Positions 9,047 to 18,524 are shown, counted from the first letter of the stretch. The stretch: DNA of 64,000 nucleotides from Aestuariibacter sp. A3R04 (GCF_018860805.1 NZ_JAHKQR010000003.1:434001-498000); one strand, 5' to 3'. Made by a program: numbers and translations. Notes: generated by a model from the letters alone, not told the origin.

Positions 9047-10171
9047 ATGTCTAAAAAGATCCTAATCAGCGGTGTCGGTTTGTGGACCCCAGAGCACGTC
9101 ATCACTAACGAAGAGTTAGTCGATAGCTATAATGCCTATGCCGATAAATACAACGCCGAGAATGCCGCGGAAATAGATGCTGGCAACGTAGTCGCTAAAC
9201 CCCATTCCAGCGCCGAATTTATTCAAAAAGCTTCTGGTATCAAGCAGCGCTACATTTATCGAAAAGATGGTGCGTTAGATGTCGACCGCATGCGGCCGCT
9301 TATTCCGGAACGCACCGATGAAGAGCTGTCACATCAGGCAGAAATTGCCGTCGTTGCAGCGAAGAAAGCCCTAGCAGCGGCGAATAAAAAACCAGAAGAT
9401 ATCGATGCCGTCATTGTGTCTTGTGCCTATACGCAACGGGCGTATCCGGCCGTGGCCATTGAAGTGCAGCACGAGTTGGGCATTTCTGGTTTTGCGTTTG
9501 ATATGTTGGTAGCATGCTCAGCTGCCACGTTTGGTATGCACAGGGCTTATGAAATGGTTGCCGCGGGCAATGCCAGAGCCGTATTGGTGATCAACCCTGA
9601 ACTGGTGTCTCCTCAAGTAAATTACACCGACAGAGATAGTCACTTTATTTTTGGTGATGTAGCGACCGCCACCGTAGTGGAATCTGAGGAGACCGCGAAT
9701 GCCGAACATGTCTTTGATATTCTCAGTACCAAAGCTGTAACCCGCTTTTCTAACAATATCCGCTCGAATTTTGGCTATATGAGCCGGGCTCACGACGCAG
9801 ACCCATACGGCGCGGATAAACTGTTTCATCAGGAGGGAAGAAAAGTGTTCAAGGAAGTGTGTCCTATGGCTGCGGAACACATTGAAACCCATTTACAACA
9901 ACACGATCTTGCGCCTGCCGACGTTCGGCGCTGGTGGCTTCATCAAGCCAACATCAACATGAATTTACTCATCGCCAAGCGTTTGCTCGGTCGCGAAGCT
10001 ACAGCCGATGAAGCGCCAATTGTGTTAGATCGCTATGCCAATACGGCTTCTGCTGGCTCGGTGATAGCATTTGCATTACATCACGACGATCTGCAACGGG
10101 GTGACGTTGGTGTGCTTTGTTCCTTCGGTGCCGGTTATTCTATCGGTAGCCTGGTGGTACAGAAACGCTAG
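9047..10171 (+). CDS. Beta-ketoacyl-ACP synthase III (FabH-like)
   Basis: The 374-residue thiolase-fold enzyme contains the Cys-His-Asn triad of KAS III: Cys157 in MLVACSAATFG, His299 in WLHQANINMN and Asn332 in YANTASAGSV. It is longer than housekeeping FabH (about 317) because of an insertion near residues 30-90, placing it with the long FabH-like enzymes of Pseudomonas and Alteromonas rather than the fab operon enzyme. The expected reaction is decarboxylative Claisen condensation of an acyl donor with malonyl-ACP; the acyl donor cannot be told from sequence. It lies 39 nt upstream of prsK on the same strand, so it is probably co-transcribed with the PrsK/PrsR system. Confidence 0.9.
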   Translation: MSKKILISGVGLWTPEHVITNEELVDSYNAYADKYNAENAAEIDAGNVVAKPHSSAEFIQKASGIKQRYIYRKDGALDVDRMRPLIPERTDEELSHQAEIAVVAAKKALAAANKKPEDIDAVIVSCAYTQRAYPAVAIEVQHELGISGFAFDMLVACSAATFGMHRAYEMVAAGNARAVLVINPELVSPQVNYTDRDSHFIFGDVATATVVESEETANAEHVFDILSTKAVTRFSNNIRSNFGYMSRAHDADPYGADKLFHQEGRKVFKEVCPMAAEHIETHLQQHDLAPADVRRWWLHQANINMNLLIAKRLLGREATADEAPIVLDRYANTASAGSVIAFALHHDDLQRGDVGVLCSFGAGYSIGSLVVQKR

Positions 10172-10210
10172 TAATACAGCGGCTAGACGGCGGAAAGAAA
10201 AAGGGAAGTT

Positions 10211-12238
10211 ATGATTTCTGACATTGGTTATGGCGTGAATGCAGTCGCTTACCTGTTACTGCTGCTATTGCTGTTCACAGTGCGAAAGTCAGGGTTGGCT
10301 AAACACTTGCTGGTGCTGGCAACGATGGCGACCATGGTGTGGTCCCTAAGTTTTGTTACTGAGATATTCGGCACGGTATCAGGCCATCATTTGATTATGG
10401 CCGACACCCTTAAGCAAATGATTTGGCTTTTGTTCATCGCCGGATGTTTACAAGATGATTTTAGCACTTTGTGGGACGTACTTCGCCGTCCCGCAACTCT
10501 GGCAATTCTCACGCCACCTGCGATAGCGCTGCTCTTGCCTGCTTTAGTGGTAATACCGGCAAACTGGCTGTTTTTAGCATTGACTGTACTTTCTCTTGAG
10601 GTCTTAATTTTATTGGAAGTGATGTACCGTCAGGCTGGGGAAAATCAGTGGGCATACAAGCCTCTGGTATTGTATTTAGGGGCCATGCATCTGTTTGAAT
10701 TTGTCATGTATGCCAACGCCACCATGGTGAATAATGTTGAGCTGGTGTACGTGATCTCCCGTGGTTACATCTATTTATTAATGATGCCTTTACTCATAGT
10801 AGCAATTCGCCGCATTAAGCACTGGGGGGTAGATATTTTCATTTCAAGGGAAGTGGTCTTGCACAGCTCCCTTTTGCTGGTTGCCGGTATTTACCTGTTG
10901 GTGATGGCACTGGCTGGTTATGTTGTCAATTTTATCGGTGGCGGATGGAGCTCTACCATTCAAACCATTTTAATTGTACTGTCGCTGGTGCTGCTTATCA
11001 CAGTAGTGCTGTCTAACAGCTTTCGGACTCGCATTAAAGTGTTTATCACTAAACACTTTTTCGCCAACCAGTTCGATTACCGGGTAGAATGGGTAAAGCT
11101 CACAAAGGCTTTGTCATCAGCGCCCGAAGACAAAGCCAGTGTTTTTCATTCCGCTTTGCAAGGCGTATTAGGAGCAATAAATTACGAAACAGGCTCGCTG
11201 GTGAAATGCGCGGGTAAAGATCTGGAAACGGTGGCGTGCATTGGTATGGATAAACTCTTGCCAGAAGAAGCGCATATTCTGCGGCAATTGTCCCCATTTT
11301 GCCTGAAAACTACCTGGCTGGTGGATATTGAAGAGTATGCGTCGAAGCCTTTTGAGTACGATGGACTCCAACTTGATAGAGGTGCGCTTAAAGAATGTCG
11401 CTTTCAATTGGTGTTACCGTTGCTGAACAGGGAAAAAATCTGGGGCTTTGCGCTGCTAAAAACCAAAGACAGTGAAAAACTCAGTCTAAACTGGGAAGTT
11501 CGGGATTATCTAAATGCTGTCACTGAACAGGTAGGCACTTATCTCTATCACCATGAAGCGGCCAATGCCGTGGCCGAGAATGCGCAGTTTGCAGCTTTCA
11601 ATCGCATGTCGGCCTTCGTTCTTCACGATTTGAAAAACGTGTTGGCACAAATTGATTTAATCCTTTGCAATGCAGAGCAACACAAAGATAATCCAGAGTT
11701 TATTGAAGATACGTTTGAAACACTGCATTATACCAAAGCGAGAATGGATAAAATGCTTCGGCAACTCACGGAGAAAAAAGTCGAAGAACCCGGCGCTTTT
11801 TCCGCCCAAATGCTGTCAGTGTTAATAACAAAACTAATAGAATCTCGGTGTCAGACGTTGCTGCCACAGCCAACCATTCAGATCCACAGTGAAGCGTCTG
11901 TAGTGGTGGACCCAGAAAAATTTGCCAACGTCATGTACCATCTTATCAGCAATGCTCAGCAGGCTACCGATGACGATGGCTATGTGCGGGTACAACTGCA
12001 AACCGATGAGGCCAATCAGCGGCAAATTGTGCAGATAGAAGATAATGGTTGCGGTATGGATGCGACCTTTATTGAGCAACGACTGTTTAAACCTTTTGAT
12101 ACAACAAAAGGCAATGCTGGTATGGGTATTGGTGCATATGACGCCAAAAACTATATGCAGTCAGTTGGTGGAAAATTGTCAGTTGAAAGTGAAGTGGGAA
12201 AAGGCAGTTGTTTCACCCTGGTCTTTCCTCTGGATTAA
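10211..12238 (+). CDS. prsK: XrtA/PEP-CTERM system sensor histidine kinase PrsK
   Basis: The 675-residue protein has about eight membrane helices in the first 275 residues, then a GAF-like domain (about 290-455), a phosphoacceptor helix with His472 in FVLHDLKNVLAQ, and an ATPase domain ending in the G1 box IEDNGCGMD and the G2 box GMGIGAYDAKN. The GAYDAK version of the G2 box and the multi-helix N-terminus are characteristic of PrsK. In PEP-CTERM bacteria PrsK phosphorylates PrsR, which with sigma-54 activates exosortase target and exopolysaccharide genes. prsR follows after 42 nt. The start is backed by an AAGGGAAG site. Confidence 0.92.
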   Translation: MISDIGYGVNAVAYLLLLLLLFTVRKSGLAKHLLVLATMATMVWSLSFVTEIFGTVSGHHLIMADTLKQMIWLLFIAGCLQDDFSTLWDVLRRPATLAILTPPAIALLLPALVVIPANWLFLALTVLSLEVLILLEVMYRQAGENQWAYKPLVLYLGAMHLFEFVMYANATMVNNVELVYVISRGYIYLLMMPLLIVAIRRIKHWGVDIFISREVVLHSSLLLVAGIYLLVMALAGYVVNFIGGGWSSTIQTILIVLSLVLLITVVLSNSFRTRIKVFITKHFFANQFDYRVEWVKLTKALSSAPEDKASVFHSALQGVLGAINYETGSLVKCAGKDLETVACIGMDKLLPEEAHILRQLSPFCLKTTWLVDIEEYASKPFEYDGLQLDRGALKECRFQLVLPLLNREKIWGFALLKTKDSEKLSLNWEVRDYLNAVTEQVGTYLYHHEAANAVAENAQFAAFNRMSAFVLHDLKNVLAQIDLILCNAEQHKDNPEFIEDTFETLHYTKARMDKMLRQLTEKKVEEPGAFSAQMLSVLITKLIESRCQTLLPQPTIQIHSEASVVVDPEKFANVMYHLISNAQQATDDDGYVRVQLQTDEANQRQIVQIEDNGCGMDATFIEQRLFKPFDTTKGNAGMGIGAYDAKNYMQSVGGKLSVESEVGKGSCFTLVFPLD

Positions 12239-12280
12239 CAGTACACCTTTTGTGTAGTCACATATGATGAGAGCAATGCA

Positions 12281-13642
12281 ATGACGGATACAATTCTTGT
12301 TGTCGACGATGATCTCGGCATCCAGAAACAATTAAAATGGAGTTTTGCCGATTACAATGTGGTATTTGCCGATGATCGGTCAGCCGCTATTGCACAACTG
12401 CGGCGATATGAACCCAAGGTTGTAACCTTAGATCTCGGCTTGCCGCCAGATCCAGCAAATGCCTCTGAAGGGCTTAAAGCCCTTAAAGAAATCATTGCAT
12501 TGGCACCTCGTACTAAAGTTATTGTGGTCACGGGTAACAACGACAAAGAAAATGCTTTGAAGGCCATTGACCTTGGCGCCTATGATTTCTATCAAAAGCC
12601 CATTGATTCCGACACTATTAAGTTATTGGTCCAACGGGCACTCAATCTGGCAAATCTTGAGCACGAAAACCGAATTCTTTCCAAGGCCCGTCCGGCAATG
12701 GGGCGGATTATCGGTAATTCGGAAGCAATTCAGGCAGTAATGCGTAAAGCCGAGAAAATTGCTGGCACGGATATCAGTACCTTGTTGCAAGGTGAGAGCG
12801 GTACGGGTAAGGAAGTGTTTGCCAGAAGCATTCACGAACACAGTCCGCGCAAAGACAAACCCTTTGTAGCTATCAACTGTGCGTCTATACCGGAAAACTT
12901 GTTGGAGAGCGAACTGTTTGGGTATGAAAAAGGTGCTTTTACCGGCGCCAATAAAACTACCCTGGGGAAAATCGAGACAGCGCAGGGGGGCACCCTGTTT
13001 CTGGATGAAATCGGTGATATGCCCATAGGTTTGCAAGCCAAAATGCTTCGTTTTCTGCAGGAGAGGGTGATTGAGCGGGTAGGCGGACGGGCAGAAATAC
13101 CTGTTGATATTAGAGTCATTTGTGCCACTCACCGCGATTTACAGCAAATGGTAGCTGAGGAAACTTTTCGGGAAGATTTGTATTACCGGATAGGAGAAAT
13201 TCCTATTTACATCCCGCCGTTAAGGGATCGTGATCAGGACATTATTCTGCTGGCCAGAACGTTTCTAAATATTTATCGCGAAGAATTTGGTGCAAAAGCA
13301 AAGAGTTTTTCCGACGATGCTATTCAGGCCATGCTTGCTCACAAGTGGCCAGGTAACATTCGCGAGATGCAGAACAAATTGAAATCTGCTGTGATTATGG
13401 CGGAAGGCTCTATTGTTCAGGCTGAAGATCTCGGTTTAATGACAGCAAAAGGCGATAGCGAGCCGGAAACATTGAATCTTCGCGAAGTCAGAGAGCAGGC
13501 TGAGAGTCGAGCTATCCGCCGGGCATATCAAACTGCCGGGAAGAATATGTCCAGAACCGCAGAGCTTCTCGGAGTGACACGACCTACCTTGTATTCGTTA
13601 ATCGACAAATACCACATGGAAGACGTTAAAACCGGGATGTAG
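12281..13642 (+). CDS. prsR: PEP-CTERM-box sigma-54 response regulator PrsR
   Basis: This 453-residue NtrC-class activator has three domains. The receiver has the phosphoacceptor Asp51 in VTLDLGLPPD, whose extended loop (PPDPANASEG) is typical of PrsR. The AAA+ domain has Walker A GESGTGKE (171-178), the sigma-54 contact loop GAFTGA (218-223) and Walker B in LFLDEIGDM. A Fis-type helix-turn-helix lies at about 425-448 (NMSRTAELLGVTRPTLYSL). It should bind enhancers upstream of sigma-54 promoters and be phosphorylated by PrsK encoded just upstream. No exosortase, EPS or PEP-CTERM protein gene is seen in this window, so its targets lie elsewhere. Confidence 0.94.
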   Translation: MTDTILVVDDDLGIQKQLKWSFADYNVVFADDRSAAIAQLRRYEPKVVTLDLGLPPDPANASEGLKALKEIIALAPRTKVIVVTGNNDKENALKAIDLGAYDFYQKPIDSDTIKLLVQRALNLANLEHENRILSKARPAMGRIIGNSEAIQAVMRKAEKIAGTDISTLLQGESGTGKEVFARSIHEHSPRKDKPFVAINCASIPENLLESELFGYEKGAFTGANKTTLGKIETAQGGTLFLDEIGDMPIGLQAKMLRFLQERVIERVGGRAEIPVDIRVICATHRDLQQMVAEETFREDLYYRIGEIPIYIPPLRDRDQDIILLARTFLNIYREEFGAKAKSFSDDAIQAMLAHKWPGNIREMQNKLKSAVIMAEGSIVQAEDLGLMTAKGDSEPETLNLREVREQAESRAIRRAYQTAGKNMSRTAELLGVTRPTLYSLIDKYHMEDVKTGM

Positions 13643-13679
13643 CAGGGCTGTATAAGCCCTTTCATGGCGGGAAATCGCG

Positions 13680-15815
13680 TTATCCGTCCTGCGGCCACTC
13701 AATGCTGGCGAGATTCGTTAGCGAGGTACGCAGGTTTGTGACGGTAAAGCCAAACTTGGCCTCTAATTTGTTCGGTAGCGGTTTAGCTTGGTTGTCACAG
13801 CACCCTTCAACGATACCTACCCAACAGTTTCTACTGGAGAGTTTCGCAGCGTAGAGACAGTAATCCATGACAGCAAAGGTTTTTGGCCAGTCCAGCTCGT
13901 AGGGATTCTTTCTACATACCGGTAAGGCACAAAAACCAATGCTACACGTGGCGTTTATCTGAATATTTCCCGGTAGCGTGAACACGTGTTGTCGTACTGC
14001 AAACAACAGTCTGTCAGCTAGGTCCACCGCGTCTTCGCGGTCGGTATTGCGACAAACAATCAAAAATTCCTCGCCACCCCAACGTATAAGCAAGTCAGTT
14101 TGCCTAAATACCTCCTGTAAAATTTCTGTGAACTGAGTGAGGAAGCGGTCTCCTGCCAGGTGACCGTGTTCGTCGTTAATACGTTTAAAATAATCAATGT
14201 CTACCAGAAAACAGACCAAATCCTGATTGTTCGGGTAGTCTGTGGTATCAAGGGTATCGTAATAATGCTGAACCCTGTGTATCTCACCTGGAAGTTGGGC
14301 ATTGAGGAAGTTGCGGTTGTAGAGCCCGGTGAGCGGGTCGCGCATGCTCACTTGCTCTAAGGCGTGAAAGGCTTCCTCGAGTTGTTGGTTTTTATCTTCC
14401 AGCTCCGCCGTTCGGTGTTTAACTTCTCTGGCTAACCGTTTGTTTTGCAGGTACTGGTTGTAGCGGCTCCAAATTAAGAAAATGAACAATAGTAAAGACA
14501 CCAGGCTTCCCAATGCCAGCATGTTTTGCAAGTTTTGCTGGCGCACGCTGGCCAGTTCAACGGTGCGGTTTTTTTCCTGCAGTTCGAAGGACTGCGCCTG
14601 CCGTTCCATTTCAAGCTCGGCTTTTATTCTTGCCAGAGACACCAGCTTTTCCGCGTTTAGTTGCTCAGCACTTAGCTCGGTTCGAATGGTCAGGGCGTCA
14701 AAGGCTGCTTTGTAGTTTTCCCGCGCAAGGTATGCCTGAATGGCTTTGTCCTGAGCAAGAATTTGGCTATTGAGTTCGCCATGGCGTTCTGCCTGAATAA
14801 AAGCCCATTGGGCGTGTTTGGCCGCGCGCTCTAAGTCATTGACTTTAAAAAACGCATCAGACAGGGCAATGTGGATCTGGGTTACCAATGAAGCGTGCCC
14901 TTTGGTCCGTGCTTCTGACAGCGCGTCGCGGAGAAAACGCAAACCGGTTTCAATTTCGCCTTTTGCAATGGCCACTTTGCCCAGTGTGGTTTGCGCTGAA
15001 CCCGAGTCCAATGATGCGTTCATCATAGTGAAGGACGAAAATGCGGCGATGAGGTGTTGCTCGGCCAAATCGAATTGTTCTGATTTTAAATAGAGTTCAC
15101 CCAGTACACTGTGGTTCCGCGCGCGTTCGTAGGCAAGTCCGTGAGAAGTGTTTATTTCAAGGGCATCCATAAGGTATTTAATCGCGTCTTCCACATTATC
15201 CATGTCGGCATAAACACTGCCAATTTCCGACAGTGCGCGGGCGATATTGGCCGTGTCTTTGCGTTGCCTGAGTAAAGTCAATGCATCCTGCAATGCACTT
15301 AAACTCTCTGTTATGCGCCCTTCGGCGTGCAGTAAAATACCAATATTGAGCTGTTGAAGCGCAACGCCTTGCAGGTCCTCTAGGGTTTGATAAAGTAGTT
15401 TGGCTTGTTCGAACAAATCAAGAGCAGATTTGTATCGGGCTTGTAAAAAGTGAACCTGGCCTTTCTCTGCACTAACGGCTGCCATAAGGGCTTTGTCGTC
15501 AAAATCCGAAAAAAGACGTTCAGCGTTATTAAAGTGCTGTAGTGCCAGGTTAAATCTACTTTTGAGTACCGCAATTTTGCCTAGTTCTAACTGAATTTTG
15601 GCGTGTTGAAGGGGAAAACCTTCTGAAGGCGTTTGGGTAAGTAGCGTTTGCGCCAGTGCACTGGCGGCGTCAATTTGTCCTGCGCTGTATGCATGGCGAA
15701 CACGTTCCAGCATGTCGCTGATATTCATCGCAAGTTCCGTTTGCGATGCTAAAGTAGTCGCAGGTTGTAGCATACTGCATAGCAGAAGTAAGCTGCCTGC
15801 CAGGCGACGTTTCAT
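13680..15815 (-). CDS. TPR-repeat diguanylate cyclase
   Basis: I chose the ATG at 15815, preceded by AGGA, giving 711 residues with an N-terminal signal peptide (MKRRLAGSLLLLCSMLQPAT); an upstream frame adds 22 residues without support. Tetratricopeptide repeats fill about residues 30-400 and should lie in the periplasm, followed by a coiled coil, one membrane helix (NMLALGSLVSLLLFIFLIW) and a cytoplasmic GGDEF domain. The active-site motif is GGEEF at about residue 580, with an intact inhibitory RxxD site (RQTD) five residues before it, so the enzyme should make c-di-GMP and be product-inhibited. It converges with prsR, 37 nt away. Confidence 0.93.
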   Translation of the reverse strand: MKRRLAGSLLLLCSMLQPATTLASQTELAMNISDMLERVRHAYSAGQIDAASALAQTLLTQTPSEGFPLQHAKIQLELGKIAVLKSRFNLALQHFNNAERLFSDFDDKALMAAVSAEKGQVHFLQARYKSALDLFEQAKLLYQTLEDLQGVALQQLNIGILLHAEGRITESLSALQDALTLLRQRKDTANIARALSEIGSVYADMDNVEDAIKYLMDALEINTSHGLAYERARNHSVLGELYLKSEQFDLAEQHLIAAFSSFTMMNASLDSGSAQTTLGKVAIAKGEIETGLRFLRDALSEARTKGHASLVTQIHIALSDAFFKVNDLERAAKHAQWAFIQAERHGELNSQILAQDKAIQAYLARENYKAAFDALTIRTELSAEQLNAEKLVSLARIKAELEMERQAQSFELQEKNRTVELASVRQQNLQNMLALGSLVSLLLFIFLIWSRYNQYLQNKRLAREVKHRTAELEDKNQQLEEAFHALEQVSMRDPLTGLYNRNFLNAQLPGEIHRVQHYYDTLDTTDYPNNQDLVCFLVDIDYFKRINDEHGHLAGDRFLTQFTEILQEVFRQTDLLIRWGGEEFLIVCRNTDREDAVDLADRLLFAVRQHVFTLPGNIQINATCSIGFCALPVCRKNPYELDWPKTFAVMDYCLYAAKLSSRNCWVGIVEGCCDNQAKPLPNKLEAKFGFTVTNLRTSLTNLASIEWPQDG

Positions 15816-15914
15816 AATCTTCCTAATATGAATTTTTTGAGATGGCAAAGATTGATGTGATCTTTTCCAAATTATTTCCATGCATACTTTAGTGATAGTA
15901 AAGTTGTAAACCTC

Positions 15915-16247
15915 TCAGGGGGTAGTACTACTAAATAGTAATGTGTGATCCCCTTGGAAGTAGTAGTCGGCCCAAATTCTTATCAGCCGAGACCGGCAAA
16001 TCCCCGTTTGTGCCGAGAGAGATTTTAATTGCTCAATGCTTTCCTCACTTAGGGTAAAGGTAGCCCTGCGCATAGGCTCGCCATGGGAATGTGGTTTACC
16101 ATTCGTCTTTAAAGACGGGTACAGTGTTCGCACTACGCTGTCTTGTCCGGAGGCATAATTCACAGCATCGTCAATGAAGTCATCTACAGAGACGGCGCAG
16201 ACGCGTTCAACTGACGGCTTGGATTTTTTGAGGCTGGACAGACTCAT
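15915..16247 (-). CDS. Ribbon-helix-helix partner of ParA (ParG-like)
   Basis: The ATG at 16247 has a strong AGGGGG site, giving 110 residues. The N-terminal half is basic, polar and probably flexible. The C-terminal part (about residues 60-100, RRATFTLSEESIEQLKSLSA followed by a second helix) fits a ribbon-helix-helix fold: a beta strand then two helices. This arrangement resembles ParG of the TP228 plasmid, where the RHH dimer binds the centromere and the mobile tail stimulates the ParF ATPase. The gene overlaps the end of the parA-like gene by 41 nt in a different frame, which implies tight coupling. Assignment as ParG-like is inference from context and fold pattern. Confidence 0.68.
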   Translation of the reverse strand: MSLSSLKKSKPSVERVCAVSVDDFIDDAVNYASGQDSVVRTLYPSLKTNGKPHSHGEPMRRATFTLSEESIEQLKSLSAQTGICRSRLIRIWADYYFQGDHTLLFSSTTP

Positions 16248-16902
16248 AGGTTTCCCCCTCACGTCGGGACAACAATTCTTTTATTATAGACCGAATTTCA
16301 GTAGATGCTTTGCCTTCTGGTTCACTTTCCATAACCGACTGGCCATATTCTTCGGAATCGTCGTACATATTTCGACTGTATGTGACGGCATCGAGTACCG
16401 GCACTTCGAATGAACGACACACGTCTTTAGCTTCCAGTATGCGACTGGCAAGGGATGGGAGAGAAGGACATTGCGTGATGACAAACGCCGCGTTCATGTT
16501 AGGGTTGACCATTTTACAGGTCGACAGAATATCTTCCATATGGGGCACGGTTTTTAGATCTCGTCTTTTTGGACGAAGGGGAATAAGGATATGATCGGCT
16601 ACAGCCATAGAGGACCGAAGTGCCAGGTTGTCCTGTCCGCCGCAATCGATGACAACATAATCGTAGTGCTCCCGCAAACTCAATAGTTCATTGCGGATCT
16701 TTCCGTAAAGTTGCACACAATTAATGGAAGGCAAGCTGTCATTGGCATTGCGTTCCTGTACCCAGTCTGAAGTGGTTCGCTGTGGATCACAATCAACCAT
16801 CAATACACTGGCGTTTTTTTCCGTACGTAAATATACAGCGATGTTCTGAGCGAGACAGCTTTTACCACTGCCGCCTTTTTCGCCACCAACCAAAACAATC
16901 AT
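16207..16902 (-). CDS. ParA/ParF-family partition ATPase
   Basis: The 231-residue deviant-Walker ATPase starts MIVLVGGEKGGSGKS, with signature lysine and catalytic lysine in KGGSGKS, followed by VDCDPQRTTSDW (Walker A' region) and DYVVIDCGGQDN (Walker B). It has no N-terminal HTH and is short, as in type Ib ParF proteins, and it is encoded with a small RHH protein. Such pairs segregate plasmids or position large complexes; the chromosomal housekeeping ParA/Soj is a different, longer type encoded near the origin. A 14-bp dyad sits immediately upstream. It may be a plasmid- or element-derived partition cassette or may position a cellular cargo. Confidence 0.88.
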   Translation of the reverse strand: MIVLVGGEKGGSGKSCLAQNIAVYLRTEKNASVLMVDCDPQRTTSDWVQERNANDSLPSINCVQLYGKIRNELLSLREHYDYVVIDCGGQDNLALRSSMAVADHILIPLRPKRRDLKTVPHMEDILSTCKMVNPNMNAAFVITQCPSLPSLASRILEAKDVCRSFEVPVLDAVTYSRNMYDDSEEYGQSVMESEPEGKASTEIRSIIKELLSRREGETYESVQPQKIQAVS

Positions 16903-17326
16903 GGTTCATTCTCCAGGTTTCGCTCTCTAGAGCGGCTAAAGGATGTGACTGAAAAAGTGAACAAGTCAGCCCGAAGGCAGGCTTATCGTGTTCGGTAACT
17001 CCGCTATCATGACAATAAATTTGTTTTAGACCGGAAGCTTTGCGTCACGGGCTTTCGCACCGTTTTGCCTTTTTCAACAAATAAACGAGTTTTTCCAAGT
17101 TGGCTCGTCAACAATGGCATGATACGTCAGTGGCGCGCAATTAAGCGCATGTGTACCAATATTAACGGATATAAAAATATACCTATGAAGTGGATACAGA
17201 CCGAGAGTGCGCCGCTGGCCACCACGCGACTTTGCCAAGCAAGATAAGGCATGTCGTTCTATTTTCAATTGAATCTGGTAGTATTGATGCGTTATCAATT
17301 TTCATACCCGCTGAGAGGAGAAGAGT
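16903..17326. other. Intergenic region upstream of the parA-like gene; no gene seen
   Basis: This stretch separates the minus-strand parA-like gene from the plus-strand hydrolase gene. Apart from the dyad at 16921-16934, I see no clear repeat array resembling a centromere, no RNA gene and no credible coding frame. Confidence 0.4.
16921..16934. promoter_or_regulatory. 14-bp dyad in front of the parA-like gene
   Basis: CGCTCT and AGAGCG arms flank a central CT, 19 nt upstream of the ATG at 16902. The location fits an autoregulatory operator or part of a centromere bound by the RHH partner, as in parFGH loci. Function is inferred from position only. Confidence 0.35.
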
Positions 17327-18394
17327 GTGGTGAGACATTTATTCGCCGGGGTAATTTTGGCGTTGTTAAGTACATCATCTATGGCGCAGGCAGGCGTCAA
17401 ACTTGCGTTCGATCAGTTCAGCAGCCTGTATGAAAGTAGATTTGGGCAAGTTCGCGCTTGCACGAATAGCGGCTTCCAGCGGTTCAGCGTGTGTTCGCCA
17501 GCCTTGAGAAATGACGGTAATGCCCCTTACATATTGCACCATGGCAAGGCCACGGATGGTGTGGTGGTGTTGCTTCATGGGTTAAGCGATTCGCCATTTT
17601 ATATGAGAGGCATTGCTCAAGCACTGCACGACAGAGGCCTGACGGTTATTGTGCCGTTAAATGTTGGTCACGGCCAGTTAGACGCCAGTGATGAAATGAG
17701 TGACAGTGAACTGTCTGACAAATGGGCAGCGCACCTTAGCGATATCGTTGATTTGGCCCATACCATGGGGAAAACAGTCTATCTCGGTGGTTTTTCTACT
17801 GGCGGAGCACTGTCTGTCCAGTATTACCTGACACAGCCTGAGCGCGTAGACGCAATAATGTTGTTTTCTGGTGCACTGGCGTTAGATAGTGGCGTTGAAC
17901 GGTTGTCTAAAATTTGGGGTATTCAGTGGGTTGCTTCTATTTTGGATGGTGACTATGTTACTCAGGGGCCAAATCCATACAAATATCCGGCAATTGCCAG
18001 TTTCACCGGTTTGGAGTTAATGGAAGTGATTACAGACATTCGCACTCGATTCGAAGAGGGTAAAACCATTGACGTCCCTGTGTTTGCGGCTCACTCTCAG
18101 GCTGATACGACGACACCAATTAGCGGCATTGAGGATCTCATGGCCCGCACTACAACGAAAATCAATACTCAGTTTGTTATTGATGAAAGCTACCAGTTGT
18201 GCCACGCCGATGTGGTGGTTAACAGCAAAATGGTGGTGGATATGCATTTTGACAAAAGTGCGGTAGATTTGCGCGATGAGTGTGCCGTGCCCAAAGGGAA
18301 CCCGCTTTTCAGGCAAATGCTGATGATGTTAAACAGTTTCCTCGACGACGTTGAAAAGCAACGAGACAAACCTGTTGACAGCAAAGTGAATTAA
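17327..18394 (+). CDS. Secreted alpha/beta hydrolase
   Basis: The 355-residue protein starts at a GTG preceded by a strong GAGAGGAG site; a second GTG follows directly. A signal peptide (about 22 residues, ending SSMAQA) directs export. The alpha/beta-hydrolase core has the oxyanion-region HG motif in VVLLHGLSDSP, the nucleophile elbow GFSTG (Ser157), a likely acid Asp in HSQADTTTPISG and a likely His in QLCHADVVV near residue 290. These fit a carboxylesterase or lysophospholipase-type enzyme in the periplasm or secreted. The substrate is unknown. It is monocistronic, with a terminator 130 nt downstream. Confidence 0.88.
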   Translation: MVRHLFAGVILALLSTSSMAQAGVKLAFDQFSSLYESRFGQVRACTNSGFQRFSVCSPALRNDGNAPYILHHGKATDGVVVLLHGLSDSPFYMRGIAQALHDRGLTVIVPLNVGHGQLDASDEMSDSELSDKWAAHLSDIVDLAHTMGKTVYLGGFSTGGALSVQYYLTQPERVDAIMLFSGALALDSGVERLSKIWGIQWVASILDGDYVTQGPNPYKYPAIASFTGLELMEVITDIRTRFEEGKTIDVPVFAAHSQADTTTPISGIEDLMARTTTKINTQFVIDESYQLCHADVVVNSKMVVDMHFDKSAVDLRDECAVPKGNPLFRQMLMMLNSFLDDVEKQRDKPVDSKVN

Positions 18395-18524
18395 GCTTAC
18401 TTTCAACGCCTACGTACTAAGGCAGTCTGTAATGTTTTTCAATATTATGCCCACAGCTTTGAATATTCTACTCGCTATTCTCAAAAAAAAGTGGCGGGTA
18501 AACTAGTACGTAAAAAATAAATTA

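Noticed and set aside
13644..13660. Hairpin AGGGCT/AGCCCT after prsR as a terminator
   Set aside because: The stem is only 6 bp and is followed by TTCATGG rather than a T-run, so terminator function is doubtful.
15915..16902. A toxin-antitoxin reading of the RHH and ATPase pair
   Set aside because: The partner is clearly a deviant-Walker ParA ATPase, not a toxin.
17065..17247. A 60-codon frame upstream of the alpha/beta hydrolase
   Set aside because: No ribosome site, no domain and Trp/Arg/Met-rich composition; most likely noncoding promoter DNA.
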